From positions 1,016,620-1,080,619 of the forward strand of contig NZ_JYKO02000001.1 in NCBI RefSeq assembly GCF_000949385.2: a DNA stretch of 64,000 nt, written 5' to 3'. The notes under the pieces were generated by a model that worked only from the letters and a program-made list of their open reading frames with translations, was not told where the DNA came from and did not search any database. This document shows, in pieces, positions 18,127 to 27,927 of this stretch (position 1 is the first letter of the stretch; every line of letters begins with the position of its first letter). Source of the DNA: Pseudomonas sp. LFM046. GTDB lineage: Bacteria; Pseudomonadota; Gammaproteobacteria; Pseudomonadales; Pseudomonadaceae. Position numbers and translations under genes: made by a program.

Positions 18127-19608
18127 TCACACGATCGCCAGCAGCGTGGCGACGAAGATGCTGGTTGCGGAGAAGGTCATGGCCCTTGAGGACCAGGTGT
18201 TGAACCAGCGGCTGAAGCTGGCAAGGTCACGGTTGAGCTTGGTGTTCTGGCGGGTCCAGGACTGCTGGTCGAGGCGGAAGAAGACGTAGATCTTCACCAG
18301 GGCTCCGACGATCTGGTTGTAATAGAGGATCAGCGGGTAGGCCGGTCCGATCCGGTGGCCGCTGACGCTCAGCAGCAGGGTCAGGACCAGGCGGGTGATG
18401 CCGATCCACAGCAGGTACACCAGCAGGTAGGCGATGCTGTACTTCAGGCTGGCGATGATGGCCACGGCCAGGCCCAGCAGGCAGGTCCACATGGAGGCAC
18501 GCTGGTCGGCGAGCACCACGGTGGTGAACCAGCCGAGGCGGCGCGGACCCAGGGCGAGCGCCCGGGAGTTCTGCCGCAGATTGTTGCCGTACCAGCGGAA
18601 CATCAGCTTGCGGCTGGCCTTGACGAAGCTCTTCTCCGGCGGGTGCTCGACCGTGTTGATCGCCGCATCCGGCACGTAGAAGGTGTCGTAGCCCAGGCGC
18701 ATCAGGCTGTACCAGCTGGACTTGTCGTCGCCGGTGAGGAACTGGAACCGTCCGAGGCGCCAGTGATTGAGGTGATCGCTCTCGACGTCGGCGATGAAGT
18801 CGGGGTCGGTCACCACCTGGGCGCGGAACACCGACATGCGACCGGTCATGGTCAGCACGCGCTTGGACAGGGCCATGGAGCACATGTTGAGGTGGCGCTG
18901 GGCGAAGCGCAGCTTGTGCCACTCACTCATGATGTAGCTGCCGCGTACCTCGCAGAACTCGTTGGTGGTCAGGCCGCCCACGTTGGGGAAGAGCTTGAAC
19001 CAGGGCACGGTCTTCTTCACCACGCCTTCGGCCAGCACGGTGTCGCCGTCGATGACCGCCACCACGGCGTTCGCATCCGGCAGTTGCCGGGAGATGGCGC
19101 GGAAGCCGTAGGCCAGGCCGTCGCGTTTGCCGGTGCCGGGAATGCGCACGAAGTCCAGCTTGACCCGCGACGGCGGTGCCAGCTTGGACCAGATGTTCTT
19201 CACCAGCAGCTCATCGGACAGCTCGACGATGGAGCAGACCACGGTGGTGGGGTAGCCGCAGTCGATGGCTTCCTGGATGACCGAGCGATAGACCATCGCG
19301 GTGGTCAGCGCCTCGATGCGGAAACTGGTCACCATCAGGAAGACGTGGGACGGGTCCGCCGCGCTGCCGAGCTTGGCCAGGCGCCGCTTGTACCAGGGGT
19401 AAACGATGTAGAGGAACAGCGTGCCGCGCAGGAAATGCAGGGCGCCCATGGAGTAGCGCCAGATGCCCACAACCCCGATCAGCAGCAGGAAATGCTTGGA
19501 GTCGGGATCGAACACGGATTTGGGCAGCGCCAGTGCCAGCAGCATCAGTGCGATGAGGTAGAACAGCCAGCCCGAGGCTTCGAGCAGGCCATGCTTGATC
19601 TTGTCCAT
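18127..19608 (-). CDS. alg8: Alginate polymerase Alg8 (GT2 glycosyltransferase)
   Basis: A 493-residue inner-membrane processive glycosyltransferase that polymerises GDP-mannuronate. Two N-terminal and several C-terminal membrane segments surround a cytosolic GT2 domain with [10 protein letters not shown] (DxD-type motif) and [14 protein letters not shown] (the region equivalent to the Q/R-x-x-R-W motif). It is the second gene of the operon, 61 bp after algD, and is paired with Alg44. Confidence 0.96.
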   Translation of the reverse strand: MDKIKHGLLEASGWLFYLIALMLLALALPKSVFDPDSKHFLLLIGVVGIWRYSMGALHFLRGTLFLYIVYPWYKRRLAKLGSAADPSHVFLMVTSFRIEALTTAMVYRSVIQEAIDCGYPTTVVCSIVELSDELLVKNIWSKLAPPSRVKLDFVRIPGTGKRDGLAYGFRAISRQLPDANAVVAVIDGDTVLAEGVVKKTVPWFKLFPNVGGLTTNEFCEVRGSYIMSEWHKLRFAQRHLNMCSMALSKRVLTMTGRMSVFRAQVVTDPDFIADVESDHLNHWRLGRFQFLTGDDKSSWYSLMRLGYDTFYVPDAAINTVEHPPEKSFVKASRKLMFRWYGNNLRQNSRALALGPRRLGWFTTVVLADQRASMWTCLLGLAVAIIASLKYSIAYLLVYLLWIGITRLVLTLLLSVSGHRIGPAYPLILYYNQIVGALVKIYVFFRLDQQSWTRQNTKLNRDLASFSRWFNTWSSRAMTFSATSIFVATLLAIV

Positions 19609-19669
19609 AGGTCTCTCGTCCTGGGCTCTTTGCGAGTGCCCCCTTCCGCAAGGGAAGGGGGCAGTCCGC

Positions 19670-20980
19670 TTACCAGCAGATGCCCTCGGCGTTGCCGTGG
19701 GTGGCCTTGGGCATGAAGCCCACCAGGTCGATCACCTGCTTGCCGGCCGGCGCCCGCTGGGCCAGCGGGGCGAACAGTTCGTCACGGTTGCCCAGGACGA
19801 TGATGTCGGCCTTGTCCACCACCGCGTCGAAGTTGCTGTCCAGCAGGGAGGACACGTGCGGGATCTTCGACTCGATGTAGTCCTTGTTGGCGCCGTGGAC
19901 ACGGGCGTACTCGACGTTGCGGTCGTAGATGCTCAGGTCGAAACCCTTGCCGATCAGCATCTCGGCCAGCTCCACCAGGGGGCTTTCGCGCAGGTCGTCG
20001 GTGCCGGCCTTGAACGACAGGCCGAGCAGGGCGACCTTGCGCTTGTCATGGCTGGCGATGATGTCGAAGGCGTTCTGCACCTGGGCGGCGTTGCTGCGCA
20101 TCAGCGAGCCGATCAGCGGGGACTCCACGTCCAGGGAGGTGGCGCGGTAGTTCAGCGCGCGCACGTCCTTGGGCAGGCAGGAGCCGCCAAAGGCAAAGCC
20201 CGGGCGCATGTAGTACTTGGACAGGTTCAGCTTGTGGTCCTGGCAGACCACGTCCATCACCTCGCGGCCATCGACGCCGACGGCCTTGGCGATGTTGCCG
20301 ATCTCGTTGGCGAAGGTGACCTTGGCCGCGTGCCAGACGTTGCAGGTGTACTTGATCATCTCGGCCACTTCGATGTCCTTGCGGATGATCGGAGCGTCCA
20401 GTTCGCGGTAGAGGGTTTCCAGCAGGTCGCCGGCGCTCTTGTCCAGTTCGCCGATGACGGTCATGGGCGGGAAGTCGTAGTCCTTGATCGCGGTGCTCTC
20501 GCGGAGGAACTCGGGGTTCACTGCAACGCCGAAGTCCACGCCGGCCTTCTTGCCGGAGCAGTCTTCGATGATCGGGATCACGACGTTCTTTACGGTGCCC
20601 GGCAGCACGGTGCTGCGCACGACCACGGTGTGGCGTTCGGTCTTGTCGCGCAGGGCGAAACCGATTTCACGGCATACGCCTTCGATGTAGTCCAGGGCCA
20701 GGTCGCCGTTCTTCTTGCTCGGGGTACCGACACAAATGAACGACACCTGGGTTTCCCTTACGGCGGCGCCGACATCGGTGGTGCCGCGCAGACGGCCAGA
20801 CTTCACGCCCTGTTGCAGAAGTTCTTCAAGGCCAGGTTCGACAATGGGCGATTTGCCATTGTTGATCAGGTCGATCTTGGTCTGAGAGACGTCGACACCG
20901 ACAACTTCATGACCGCGAGCAGAGAGGCAGCCGGCACACACTGCACCAACATAGCCCAAACCAAAGATGCTGATTTGCAT
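19670..20980 (-). CDS. algD: GDP-mannose 6-dehydrogenase AlgD
   Basis: A 436-residue cytosolic dehydrogenase that oxidises GDP-mannose to GDP-mannuronate with two NAD+. This is the committed and highly regulated step of alginate synthesis. The N-terminal Rossmann motif is [12 protein letters not shown], and the active-site cysteine is at residue 268 in [14 protein letters not shown]. The length is identical to that of characterised AlgD. The ATG at 20980 starts the family-typical MQISIFGLG. It is the first gene of the twelve-gene operon and has a long leader. Confidence 0.98.
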   Translation of the reverse strand: MQISIFGLGYVGAVCAGCLSARGHEVVGVDVSQTKIDLINNGKSPIVEPGLEELLQQGVKSGRLRGTTDVGAAVRETQVSFICVGTPSKKNGDLALDYIEGVCREIGFALRDKTERHTVVVRSTVLPGTVKNVVIPIIEDCSGKKAGVDFGVAVNPEFLRESTAIKDYDFPPMTVIGELDKSAGDLLETLYRELDAPIIRKDIEVAEMIKYTCNVWHAAKVTFANEIGNIAKAVGVDGREVMDVVCQDHKLNLSKYYMRPGFAFGGSCLPKDVRALNYRATSLDVESPLIGSLMRSNAAQVQNAFDIIASHDKRKVALLGLSFKAGTDDLRESPLVELAEMLIGKGFDLSIYDRNVEYARVHGANKDYIESKIPHVSSLLDSNFDAVVDKADIIVLGNRDELFAPLAQRAPAGKQVIDLVGFMPKATHGNAEGICW

Positions 20981-21371
20981 CGTAATCACCTCGTCCATTC
21001 AGCACGCTGTTTAATTTGTGACGTTAATGTCACGTCCATTTGCACCGTTATGTCGCAACTGCAACTTTGCGATGCACAGGCATGAGTAATACCGGACGCC
21101 AAAGTTGGGGCGTCTGAACTGGGCATGCATAGGAATTTGCCCGGGTAGAGTCCTGAGCTGATCGCCGCTATGGCTCTGGCTCGTTGGTTTTGTCCAGTAG
21201 GTCGAGTTTGTTGCGCGTCTCCTTAATTAACTTCTTTGGTTTTCACCAGATAAAAACTACCCCTCGGTCAGGAACCGATAGTTATCAAGGCAGTTTGAAA
21301 TCACACCAGCTTCAGGTGTGAGGAATAAAGGTCACGGGGGGTATGAGTGCTTGGCTTTTCGGATAGTTCCT

Positions 21372-21381
21372 ACCGTTTGTC
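21372..21381 (+). promoter_or_regulatory. AlgR-like binding site (candidate)
   Basis: ACCGTTTGTC matches the AlgR element ACCGTTCGTC at 9 of 10 positions. It is in reverse orientation to algD, about 50 bp downstream of the predicted start. A weaker second match (CGTTCGTT on the minus strand, 21593-21602 region) lies upstream of the promoter. Pattern match only. Confidence 0.35.
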
Positions 21382-21438
21382 CCGGAATTTGCATATTGCA
21401 GATTTTTGACTATGTCGATCTCTGCGCTGGTGGCATGC

Positions 21439-21466
21439 TCAGAGTTTGGCGGGTTTGGAAAAGTTC
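21439..21466 (-). promoter_or_regulatory. AlgU (sigma-22/sigma-E type) promoter of algD
   Basis: On the minus strand GAACTT (21466-21461), a 17-bp spacer and TCTGA (21443-21439) match the extracytoplasmic sigma consensus GAACTT-N16/17-TCTGA exactly. Transcription should begin near 21432 and run to algD. AlgU control of algD is established in pseudomonads; the assignment here is from sequence alone. Confidence 0.8.
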
Positions 21467-21473
21467 CTCACAG

Positions 21474-21540
21474 TGCAATCTGCAAGTTTTGGATGATTGC
21501 ATTTTGCAAGTTGGCCACTATCGGGAATGAAGTTTTGCAG
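21474..21540. repeat. TGCA-containing direct repeats upstream of algD promoter
   Basis: TGCAA at 21474, TGCAAGTT at 21481 and 21505, and TTTTGCAG near 21533 recur at roughly 24-28 bp spacing immediately upstream of the -35 element, in an AT-rich context. They may be repeated operator half-sites. No named factor is assigned. Confidence 0.4.
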
Positions 21541-21756
21541 GCGATATGATCTTGAAGTGATATTGAATATCGCGCTGGCAATTAAATGGCACGGAACGAA
21601 CGTGCGAATTATCCGTGAGGTGGGCCGAGGTGCCCGTGCGGACGGGGGGTGGGCCTGCCAGGCGTAACCGCCAGGACCCTTTGCGAGGAGGGATTCAGAT
21701 CGCGGGTCTGCGGGGTTGAGGCGTGGGTGCAGGGCTGGGGAAACGTCTGGCCCACA

Positions 21757-21791
21757 AACGAAAACCCCGCCAATCGGCGGGGTTCGTTTTT
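21757..21791 (-). terminator. Rho-independent terminator of yaaA
   Basis: A CCCCGCC-aatc-GGCGGGG stem is flanked by AACGAAAA and TTCGTTTTT, so it can work on both strands. It ends two bases before the yaaA stop codon and separates yaaA from the algD control region. Confidence 0.85.
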
Positions 21792-21792
21792 C

Positions 21793-22572
21793 TCACTCTT
21801 GCGGTTCGTCGCGCAGGAACACCAGGCTGTCCGGCTTCGAGTGCTCCACGGAGTAGCGGTAGCCCTGGTAGTTGAAGTCCTTCAGGCCTTCCGGGCTGGT
21901 GAGGCGCTCCTTGATCACATAACGGGCCATCAGGCCACGGGCTTTCTTGGCGTAGAAGCTGATGATCTTGTACTGGCCGTTCTTCAGGTCCTTGAACTCG
22001 GTGTCGATCACCCGGGCGTTCAGGGCCTTGCGCTTGACCGAGCTGAAGTACTCGTTGGAGGCGAGGTTGAGCAGGATGTCGTCGCCCTGGGCGGCCAGGG
22101 CTTCGTTCAGCCAGCCGCTGATGCGTTCGCCCCAGAAGGCGTAGAGGTCCTTGCCGCGGCTGTTGGCCAGCTTGGTGCCCATTTCCAGGCGATAGGGTTG
22201 CATCAGGTCCAGCGGGCGCAGCAGGCCGTAGAGGCCGGAGAGCATGCGCAGGTGCTGCTGGGCGAAGTCGAAGTCGGCTTCGCTGAAGTCTTCGGCATTG
22301 AGGCCGGTGTACACGTCGCCCTTGAAGGCCAGCAGCGCCTGCTTGGCATTGGCCGGGGTGAAATCCGGGTGCCAGCTGCCATAACGCGCGGCATTGAGGC
22401 CGGCCAGCTTGTCGGACAGGTGCATCAGCTCGGCGATCTGCGCGGGGCTGAGTTCGCGCAGTTGCTGGATCAGCTCCTGGGCGTGGTCGAGGAACTCAGG
22501 CTGGGTATGGCGCGGGGTGACCGGAGGGGTTTCGTAGTCCAGGGTCTTGGCGGGGGAAATCACCAACAGCAT
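21793..22572 (-). CDS. yaaA: Peroxide stress protein YaaA (DUF328)
   Basis: A 259-residue member of the YaaA family, which limits intracellular free iron and DNA damage during peroxide stress. The family start [17 protein letters not shown], the central [14 protein letters not shown] and [23 protein letters not shown], and the C-terminal [18 protein letters not shown] are all present. The length is normal. It lies upstream of the algD control region on the same strand and is insulated by a strong terminator. Regulation is not visible. Confidence 0.93.
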   Translation of the reverse strand: MLLVISPAKTLDYETPPVTPRHTQPEFLDHAQELIQQLRELSPAQIAELMHLSDKLAGLNAARYGSWHPDFTPANAKQALLAFKGDVYTGLNAEDFSEADFDFAQQHLRMLSGLYGLLRPLDLMQPYRLEMGTKLANSRGKDLYAFWGERISGWLNEALAAQGDDILLNLASNEYFSSVKRKALNARVIDTEFKDLKNGQYKIISFYAKKARGLMARYVIKERLTSPEGLKDFNYQGYRYSVEHSKPDSLVFLRDEPQE

Positions 22573-23075
22573 CGAATCGTCTCCTTCAGGAATGCGGCGA
22601 TTCTAGGGATTTGCCGCCTTCGGCTCCACCTATCCCGCCGATAGGCACCGTCATCGCTCAAGCAGGCAATTCGTCGAGAACGGTCCGCCCGGCCAGACGG
22701 GGCGTCAACACCAAGGGACAAGGCGCAGCGATGCTTCAATGGCCTGCGCGACCGTTGAAGGCGTAAAAAAATGGACGGATTTTGGGGGAAGGGGACTTTC
22801 GACTTTAACGGGCGCCTGGCTGGTCGCCAAGGTCTTTCTGTCGAGCGAAAAAAAAGTTTCGAACCGAGAAAAAAGTTCTTTTTTCTGTCATCCCGAATGG
22901 AGTATTAACAAATCAGACCGCCGAACCCTGCAGACAGGTGGCGGCCATCGGCCCTCACCTTGTTGGCACCATCTCCAGACCCGGCATAACCCGGCAATGG
23001 GGAGGTCGGCGGCCCTCCGCGGCGGAGAGCCAGCCTGGCATTCCGTCGCTTGGCCCTATAAGAAGGTGACCGAGT
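22573..23075. other. Intergenic region between yaaA and phoH-like gene
   Basis: About 500 bp between divergent genes. It contains poly-A tracts (near 22764 and 22850) and GC-rich inverted segments near 22930-23030, but no gene I can support. The last bases hold AAGGTGA, a ribosome-binding site for the downstream gene. A small RNA cannot be excluded. Confidence 0.5.
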
Positions 23076-24467
23076 ATGGATGACCACGGACGCTCCCGCC
23101 CTACCGCTCCAACCTTGTACGCGCTCGACACCAACGTCCTGATTCACGATCCCAACGCGCTGCTGAATTTCCAGGAACACCACGTGGCCATCCCGATGAC
23201 CGTGCTGGAAGAACTGGACAAGCTGAAGACCGGAAAACAGGGCGTTGCCGCTGAATGCAGGCAGGCCATCCGTAACATCGACAAGATCCTCAGTGGGGCC
23301 ACCCCCGAGGAAGTGGAGCACGGTGTACCCATCCAGCGAGAGAAAAGCGGCCCCTGCGGCTTCCTCTCGATCCTCATGAGCAAGCGCGCAGCCCCCATCA
23401 CCTGGCTGCCGGAAGACCTCAACGACAACAAGATCATCAACCAGTTGGTGGAACTGAAGAGCCGCAAGCCGGGCATGAACGTGGTGCTGGTCACCAAGGA
23501 CATCAACATGCGCCTGAAGGCGCGTGCCTGTGGCATCGACTCGGAGGACTACCACACCGACCAGTTGGTGGACGATGTCGCCCTGCTGTCCAAGGGCTAC
23601 CACGACATGTCGGGCTCGTTCTGGGACCGCGTGAGCAAGGTGGAGACCCGTCAGGACCACGGTCGTACCTGGCACAGGGTTCAGCTCACCGACAACCTGC
23701 CGGCGGTGCACGTCAACGAGTTCATCGTCGATGAGCAGGGTTTCGTCGGCTGGATCAAGGGCATCAAGGCCGACGAGCTGCTGATCCTCGACCTGCACCA
23801 GGAGCCTCTGCTGCACCAGGAAGCCTGGGGCCTGCGCCCGCGGGACGTGTACCAGTCGCTGGCGCTCTATGCGCTGCTGGACCCGGATATCCACCTGGTC
23901 AACCTCAGCGGCGCGGCGGGCTCGGGCAAGACCATCCTGGCGCTGGCCGCGGCCATCGAGCAAACCATGGTCAGCAAGCGTTACCGCCGCATCATCGCCA
24001 CCCGCAGCGTACAGGGCCTGGACCAGGAAATCGGCTTCCTGCCCGGCACCGAGGCGGAGAAGATGGAGCCCTGGCTGGGGGCGATTACCGACAACCTCGA
24101 AGCCTTGCACATGGATGACGAGAACACCCACGGCAGCGTGGACTACATCCTCAGCAAGGTGCCGCTGCAGTTCAAATCCCTGAACTACATCCGCGGCCGC
24201 AGCTTCCAGCAGAGCCTGATCATCATCGACGAGTGCCAGAACCTGACGCCGCACCAGATGAAAACCATCATCACCCGTGCCGGCACCGGGTCCAAGGTGA
24301 TCTGCCTGGGCAACCTGGCGCAGATCGACACCCCTTACCTCTCCGCGCCGAGCTCCGGCCTGACCTACCTGACCGAACGCTTCAAGGACTTCCCCCACGG
24401 CGTGCACATTACCCTCCAGGGTGTGCCGCGCTCCGTGCTGGCCGAGTTCGCCGAAGCCCATATGTAA
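23076..24467 (+). CDS. PhoH family protein with N-terminal PIN domain
   Basis: Encodes 463 residues. The N-terminal PIN-type RNase domain (about residues 14-150) begins YALDTNVLIHDP with the conserved acidic residues. The C-terminal PhoH ATPase domain (about 240-460) has Walker A GAAGSGKTILALAA and Walker B LIIIDECQNLTP. Such PIN-PhoH proteins are thought to be RNA helicase/nuclease enzymes; the substrate is unknown. The start has AAGGTGA seven bases upstream. It is followed by a hairpin and then moaC. Confidence 0.92.
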   Translation: MDDHGRSRPTAPTLYALDTNVLIHDPNALLNFQEHHVAIPMTVLEELDKLKTGKQGVAAECRQAIRNIDKILSGATPEEVEHGVPIQREKSGPCGFLSILMSKRAAPITWLPEDLNDNKIINQLVELKSRKPGMNVVLVTKDINMRLKARACGIDSEDYHTDQLVDDVALLSKGYHDMSGSFWDRVSKVETRQDHGRTWHRVQLTDNLPAVHVNEFIVDEQGFVGWIKGIKADELLILDLHQEPLLHQEAWGLRPRDVYQSLALYALLDPDIHLVNLSGAAGSGKTILALAAAIEQTMVSKRYRRIIATRSVQGLDQEIGFLPGTEAEKMEPWLGAITDNLEALHMDDENTHGSVDYILSKVPLQFKSLNYIRGRSFQQSLIIIDECQNLTPHQMKTIITRAGTGSKVICLGNLAQIDTPYLSAPSSGLTYLTERFKDFPHGVHITLQGVPRSVLAEFAEAHM

Positions 24468-24480
24468 GCCACTTCTCCCG

Positions 24481-24502
24481 CCGGGCGGCACCTGCCGCCC
24501 GG
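24481..24502 (+). terminator. Hairpin after the phoH-like gene
   Basis: CCGGGCGGC-acct-GCCGCCCGG, 14 bases after the stop codon, followed by a short T-containing stretch. Probable terminator, with an imperfect T-run. Confidence 0.45.
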
Positions 24503-24548
24503 TGCGGGTTTCTGTATACAATCTGTCTCCTGTCCGAGGAGACTTGCA

Positions 24549-25019
24549 GTGCTTACCCATCTCGATTCCGAAGGTCGCGCCAACATGGTCGACGTCACCG
24601 ACAAAGCGGTGACGGCCCGTGAGGCGACAGCCGAAGCCCGCGTGCGCATGCGCCCGGAAACCCTTGCCATGATCCAGTCCGGCGGCCACCCCAAGGGCGA
24701 CGTCTTCGCCGTGGCACGCATTGCCGGTATCCAGGCGGCGAAGAAAACCTCTGACCTCATTCCCCTCTGCCATCCGCTGATGCTCACCAGCGTCAAGGTG
24801 GAGCTGGAGGCGGAAGGGGAGGACTGCGTGCGCATCCTCGCCCGCTGCAAGCTGGCCGGACAGACCGGGGTGGAAATGGAGGCGCTGACTGCCGCCAGCG
24901 TCGCCGCCCTGACGATCTACGACATGTGCAAGGCGGTTGACCGCGGCATGACCATCGAAAATGTCCGCCTGCTGGAAAAGCTGGGCGGCAAGAGCGGCCA
25001 CTATCAGGCCGGGGAGTAA
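24549..25019 (+). CDS. moaC: Cyclic pyranopterin monophosphate synthase MoaC
   Basis: A 156-residue enzyme of molybdenum cofactor synthesis; with MoaA it converts a GTP-derived intermediate to cyclic pyranopterin monophosphate. Signatures are [14 protein letters not shown] near residue 13 and the active-site stretch [16 protein letters not shown] followed by [23 protein letters not shown]. It starts at a GTG (24549) with a GGAG ribosome-binding site. It is two bases upstream of moaD, so moaCDE form one operon. Confidence 0.96.
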   Translation: MLTHLDSEGRANMVDVTDKAVTAREATAEARVRMRPETLAMIQSGGHPKGDVFAVARIAGIQAAKKTSDLIPLCHPLMLTSVKVELEAEGEDCVRILARCKLAGQTGVEMEALTAASVAALTIYDMCKAVDRGMTIENVRLLEKLGGKSGHYQAGE

Positions 25020-25021
25020 AG

Positions 25022-25270
25022 ATGATTCGCGTGCAGTATTTCGCCCGTTACCGTGAAGCGCTCGGCATTGAAGGCGAGCAGCTCAGCTGGGACTCGGCGT
25101 TCGCGAAGCTGGATGACCTGCGTCGGCACCTGCTGGCCCGTGGCGGCGTGTGGGACGTGCTCGCCGAGCAGAACCTGATGTGCGCCCGCAACCAGGAGCT
25201 GTGCAGCCTGGACGAAACCCTCGCCGATGGCGACGAAGTCGCCTTCTTCCCGACCGTGACCGGAGGCTGA
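25022..25270 (+). CDS. moaD: Molybdopterin synthase small subunit MoaD
   Basis: An 82-residue ubiquitin-fold sulphur carrier that ends in the required Gly-Gly (PTVTGG). The C-terminal thiocarboxylate supplies sulphur to cyclic pyranopterin monophosphate within the MoaD-MoaE complex. It lies two bases after moaC and one base before moaE. Confidence 0.94.
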   Translation: MIRVQYFARYREALGIEGEQLSWDSAFAKLDDLRRHLLARGGVWDVLAEQNLMCARNQELCSLDETLADGDEVAFFPTVTGG

Positions 25271-25271
25271 G

Positions 25272-25721
25272 ATGGCCATTCGCGTGCAGGACACCGCCTT
25301 CGATCCCGGCCAGGAACTCAATGCGCTGCACGCGTCCAATGTGGGCATCGGTGCAGTGGTCGGCTTTGTCGGCTACGTGCGGGACTTCAACGACGGCAAG
25401 GACGTTGCGGGGATGTTCCTCGAGCACTATCCGGGCATGACCGAGAAGGCGCTGGAGAAGATCGCAGTGGAGGCCCGGGAGCGCTGGCCGCTACTCAATG
25501 TGGAAATCCTCCACCGCGTCGGCCGTCTGGAGCCGGGCGAGCCCATCGTCTTCGTCGGCACCGCCAGTGCCCATCGCCAGGCCGCTTTCGACGCCTGCAA
25601 CTTCATCATGGACTTCCTCAAGACTCGCGCTCCTTTCTGGAAGAAGGAAGACACCCCGGAAGGCCCACGCTGGGTAGAAGGGCGCTGCAGCGACAAGGCG
25701 GCGGCCGAGCGCTGGAAATGA
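25272..25721 (+). CDS. moaE: Molybdopterin synthase catalytic subunit MoaE
   Basis: A 149-residue partner of MoaD that inserts sulphur to form molybdopterin. Family motifs are GAVVGFVGYVRDFN near residue 27, LEHYPGMTEKALEKI, and HRVGRLEPGEPIVFVGTASAHR. The late FWKKEDTPEGPRWVEG carries the conserved lysine. It is the last gene of moaCDE, followed by a repeat pair and a terminator. Confidence 0.95.
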   Translation: MAIRVQDTAFDPGQELNALHASNVGIGAVVGFVGYVRDFNDGKDVAGMFLEHYPGMTEKALEKIAVEARERWPLLNVEILHRVGRLEPGEPIVFVGTASAHRQAAFDACNFIMDFLKTRAPFWKKEDTPEGPRWVEGRCSDKAAAERWK

Positions 25722-25742
25722 ACCTGACACGGACTTCTTTTC

Positions 25743-25840
25743 TGTAGGGGCGAATTCATTCGCCAAGGGTTGCGCTGCAGCCCCATGGGAGCCTGAAGGG
25801 CGGACCTTCGGCCCGCTTGGCGAATGAATTCGCCCCTACA
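25743..25840. repeat. Inverted pair of intergenic repeat family c
   Basis: TGTAGGGGCGAATTCATTCG (then CCAAG) at 25743-25767 and its reverse complement at 25816-25840 face each other across about 48 bp. Single or degenerate copies occur at 26943, 27068 and 36901. It resembles REP/BIME elements of pseudomonads. With the terminator below, it accounts for most of the 376-bp gap between moaE and the next gene. Confidence 0.8.
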
Positions 25841-25862
25841 AGGTTCCGCATCCCGATAAAAC

Positions 25863-25887
25863 AAGCCCGGCATTGCCGGGCTTTTTT
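25863..25887 (+). terminator. Rho-independent terminator of moaCDE
   Basis: AAGCCCGGC-att-GCCGGGCTT followed by a T-run. Typical intrinsic terminator. Confidence 0.88.
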
Positions 25888-26097
25888 CTGGGAGATTGAC
25901 GATATGTACATTTAAGTCCAGTATGGACTCACAAGTACAAAACTAGCGGCGTCCATGATGATCCACAGCCAGCTATCCACAGCCCCTATCCCACGTCCGC
26001 CTGTCCTGGCGGTCTCTTCTTCTGCCTCGCAATCCATTTTCGAACCTGCTCGCCAAACCCCGTGGCGGGCCTCCATCCGTACTGCGGGAGTCGCACC

Positions 26098-26874
26098 ATG
26101 AAGAAACTCGTTCTGCTGGGCAGCCTTGCCCTGAGCCTGCTGGCCTCCAGCGTTTTCGCCGCCGACAAGCCCCTGCGCATCGGCATCGAAGCCGCCTATC
26201 CGCCCTTCGCCTACAAGACGCCGGAAGGCCAGATCGCCGGTTTCGACTATGACATCGGCAACGCCATGTGCGAGGAGATGAAGGTCAAGTGCCAGTGGAT
26301 CGAGCAGGAGTTCGACGGCCTGATTCCCTCGCTCAAGGTGAAGAAGGTGGATGCGGTCCTCTCGTCCATGACCATCACCGAAGAGCGCAAGAAGTCCGTG
26401 GATTTCACCGGCAAGTACTACTACAGCCCGGCCCGCCTGGTGATGAAGAAGGGCGCCCAGGTCGATCCCGAATTCAAGAGCCTGGTCGGCAAGACCATCG
26501 GCACCCAGCGTTCCACCACCACCGACCGTTTCGCCTCGGAAGTGCTGGAGCCCAAGGGCGTGAAGGTGGTGCGCTACAGCACCCAGAACGAAATCTACCT
26601 GGACGTGCTCTCCGGCCGCCTGGACGGCGTGCTGGCTGACGTATTCCCGCTCAACGAAGGCTTCCTGAAGACCGATAACGGCAAGGGCTACGAATTCGTC
26701 GGCCCGGTGCTGAATGATCCGAAGTACTTCGGCGAGGGCGCGGGTATCGCTGTTCGCAAGGGCGATAACGAGCTGCGGGAGAAGTTCAACAACGCCATCA
26801 AGACCCTGCGCGAGAACGGCAAGTACCAGCAGATCCAGGCCAAGTACTTCGATTTCGATATTTACGGCGAGTGA
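26098..26874 (+). CDS. Orphan periplasmic amino-acid binding protein (ABC transporter)
   Basis: A 258-residue solute-binding protein of the lysine/arginine/ornithine/histidine type. The signal peptide is [20 protein letters not shown] with cleavage after FA-ADK. The family signature [25 protein letters not shown] is next, and later [20 protein letters not shown]. No permease or ATPase gene follows; the nearest transporter genes (aapP and others) are convergent and have their own binding protein. It therefore probably supplies a transporter encoded elsewhere, or acts as a sensor partner. The ATG at 26098 has a GGGAG ribosome-binding site. Confidence 0.9.
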   Translation: MKKLVLLGSLALSLLASSVFAADKPLRIGIEAAYPPFAYKTPEGQIAGFDYDIGNAMCEEMKVKCQWIEQEFDGLIPSLKVKKVDAVLSSMTITEERKKSVDFTGKYYYSPARLVMKKGAQVDPEFKSLVGKTIGTQRSTTTDRFASEVLEPKGVKVVRYSTQNEIYLDVLSGRLDGVLADVFPLNEGFLKTDNGKGYEFVGPVLNDPKYFGEGAGIAVRKGDNELREKFNNAIKTLRENGKYQQIQAKYFDFDIYGE

Positions 26875-26888
26875 GTTTCGCCAGGGAG

Positions 26889-26916
26889 AAAAAGCCGCGC
26901 ATCTGCGCGGCTTTTT
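26889..26916 (+). terminator. Terminator of the orphan binding-protein gene
   Basis: AAAAAGCCGCGC-atct-GCGCGGCTTTTT, 15 bases after the stop codon. Symmetric A and T runs make it potentially bidirectional. Confidence 0.88.
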
Positions 26917-26942
26917 CGTTGGAGGGGGAAGCCCGGTGGGCT

Positions 26943-27092
26943 GCTTGGCGAATGAATTCGCCCCTACAGGCCCGTGCAGAGCCATTCTCGGTACACGAAC
27001 CGCCCCCTCTCCCTCTGGGAGAGGGCTGGGGTGAGGGTTGTATCCGGTCGGCTCGGTGCTTGGCCATTTCGCGAATGAATTCGCTCCTACAT
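26943..27092. repeat. Degenerate repeats (families c and d)
   Basis: A family c unit (GCTTGGCGAATGAATTCGCC, then CCTACA) at 26943-26968, a CCCTCTCCCTCTGGGAGAGGG hairpin (family d) near 27003-27025, and a second degenerate family c unit at 27068-27092 fill the gap between the binding-protein gene and aapP. Confidence 0.65.
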
Positions 27093-27111
27093 AGGCATCC
27101 CACGCACAAAC

Positions 27112-27138
27112 AAAAAAGGAGCCCGAAGGCTCCTTTTT
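27112..27138 (-). terminator. Terminator of aapJQMP
   Basis: AAAAAAGGAGCC-cgaa-GGCTCCTTTTT, 18 bases past the aapP stop codon on the minus strand. It has T-runs for either direction. Confidence 0.87.
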
Positions 27139-27155
27139 GATTTCACGACCAATCC

Positions 27156-27917
<762 letters not shown>

Positions 27918-27927
27918 GGGGTGACTC

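Larger units (their letters stand above)
20981..21756 (-). promoter_or_regulatory. Long AT-rich algD leader and control region
   Basis: About 780 bp without a convincing gene, markedly AT-richer than the flanking coding DNA. It contains the AlgU-type promoter, repeated TGCA-containing motifs just upstream of it, and AlgR-like sites, listed separately. From the predicted start to the algD ATG is about 450 nt. Such long leaders are typical of algD, where several DNA-bending regulators act. Small open frames in it lack ribosome-binding sites and coding bias. Confidence 0.7.

Noticed and set aside
21283-21296. IHF-like TATCAA...TTG in the algD leader
   Set aside because: The conserved TTR is one base out of register, so the match is too weak.
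23057-23062. TATAAG just before the PhoH-like gene as a -10 box
   Set aside because: It would place the start only about seven bases from the ATG and overlaps the ribosome-binding site.
22905-25001. Long minus-strand open frame opposite the PhoH-like and moaC genes
   Set aside because: Composition is that of a reverse-frame shadow; the plus-strand genes carry Walker and MoaC motifs.
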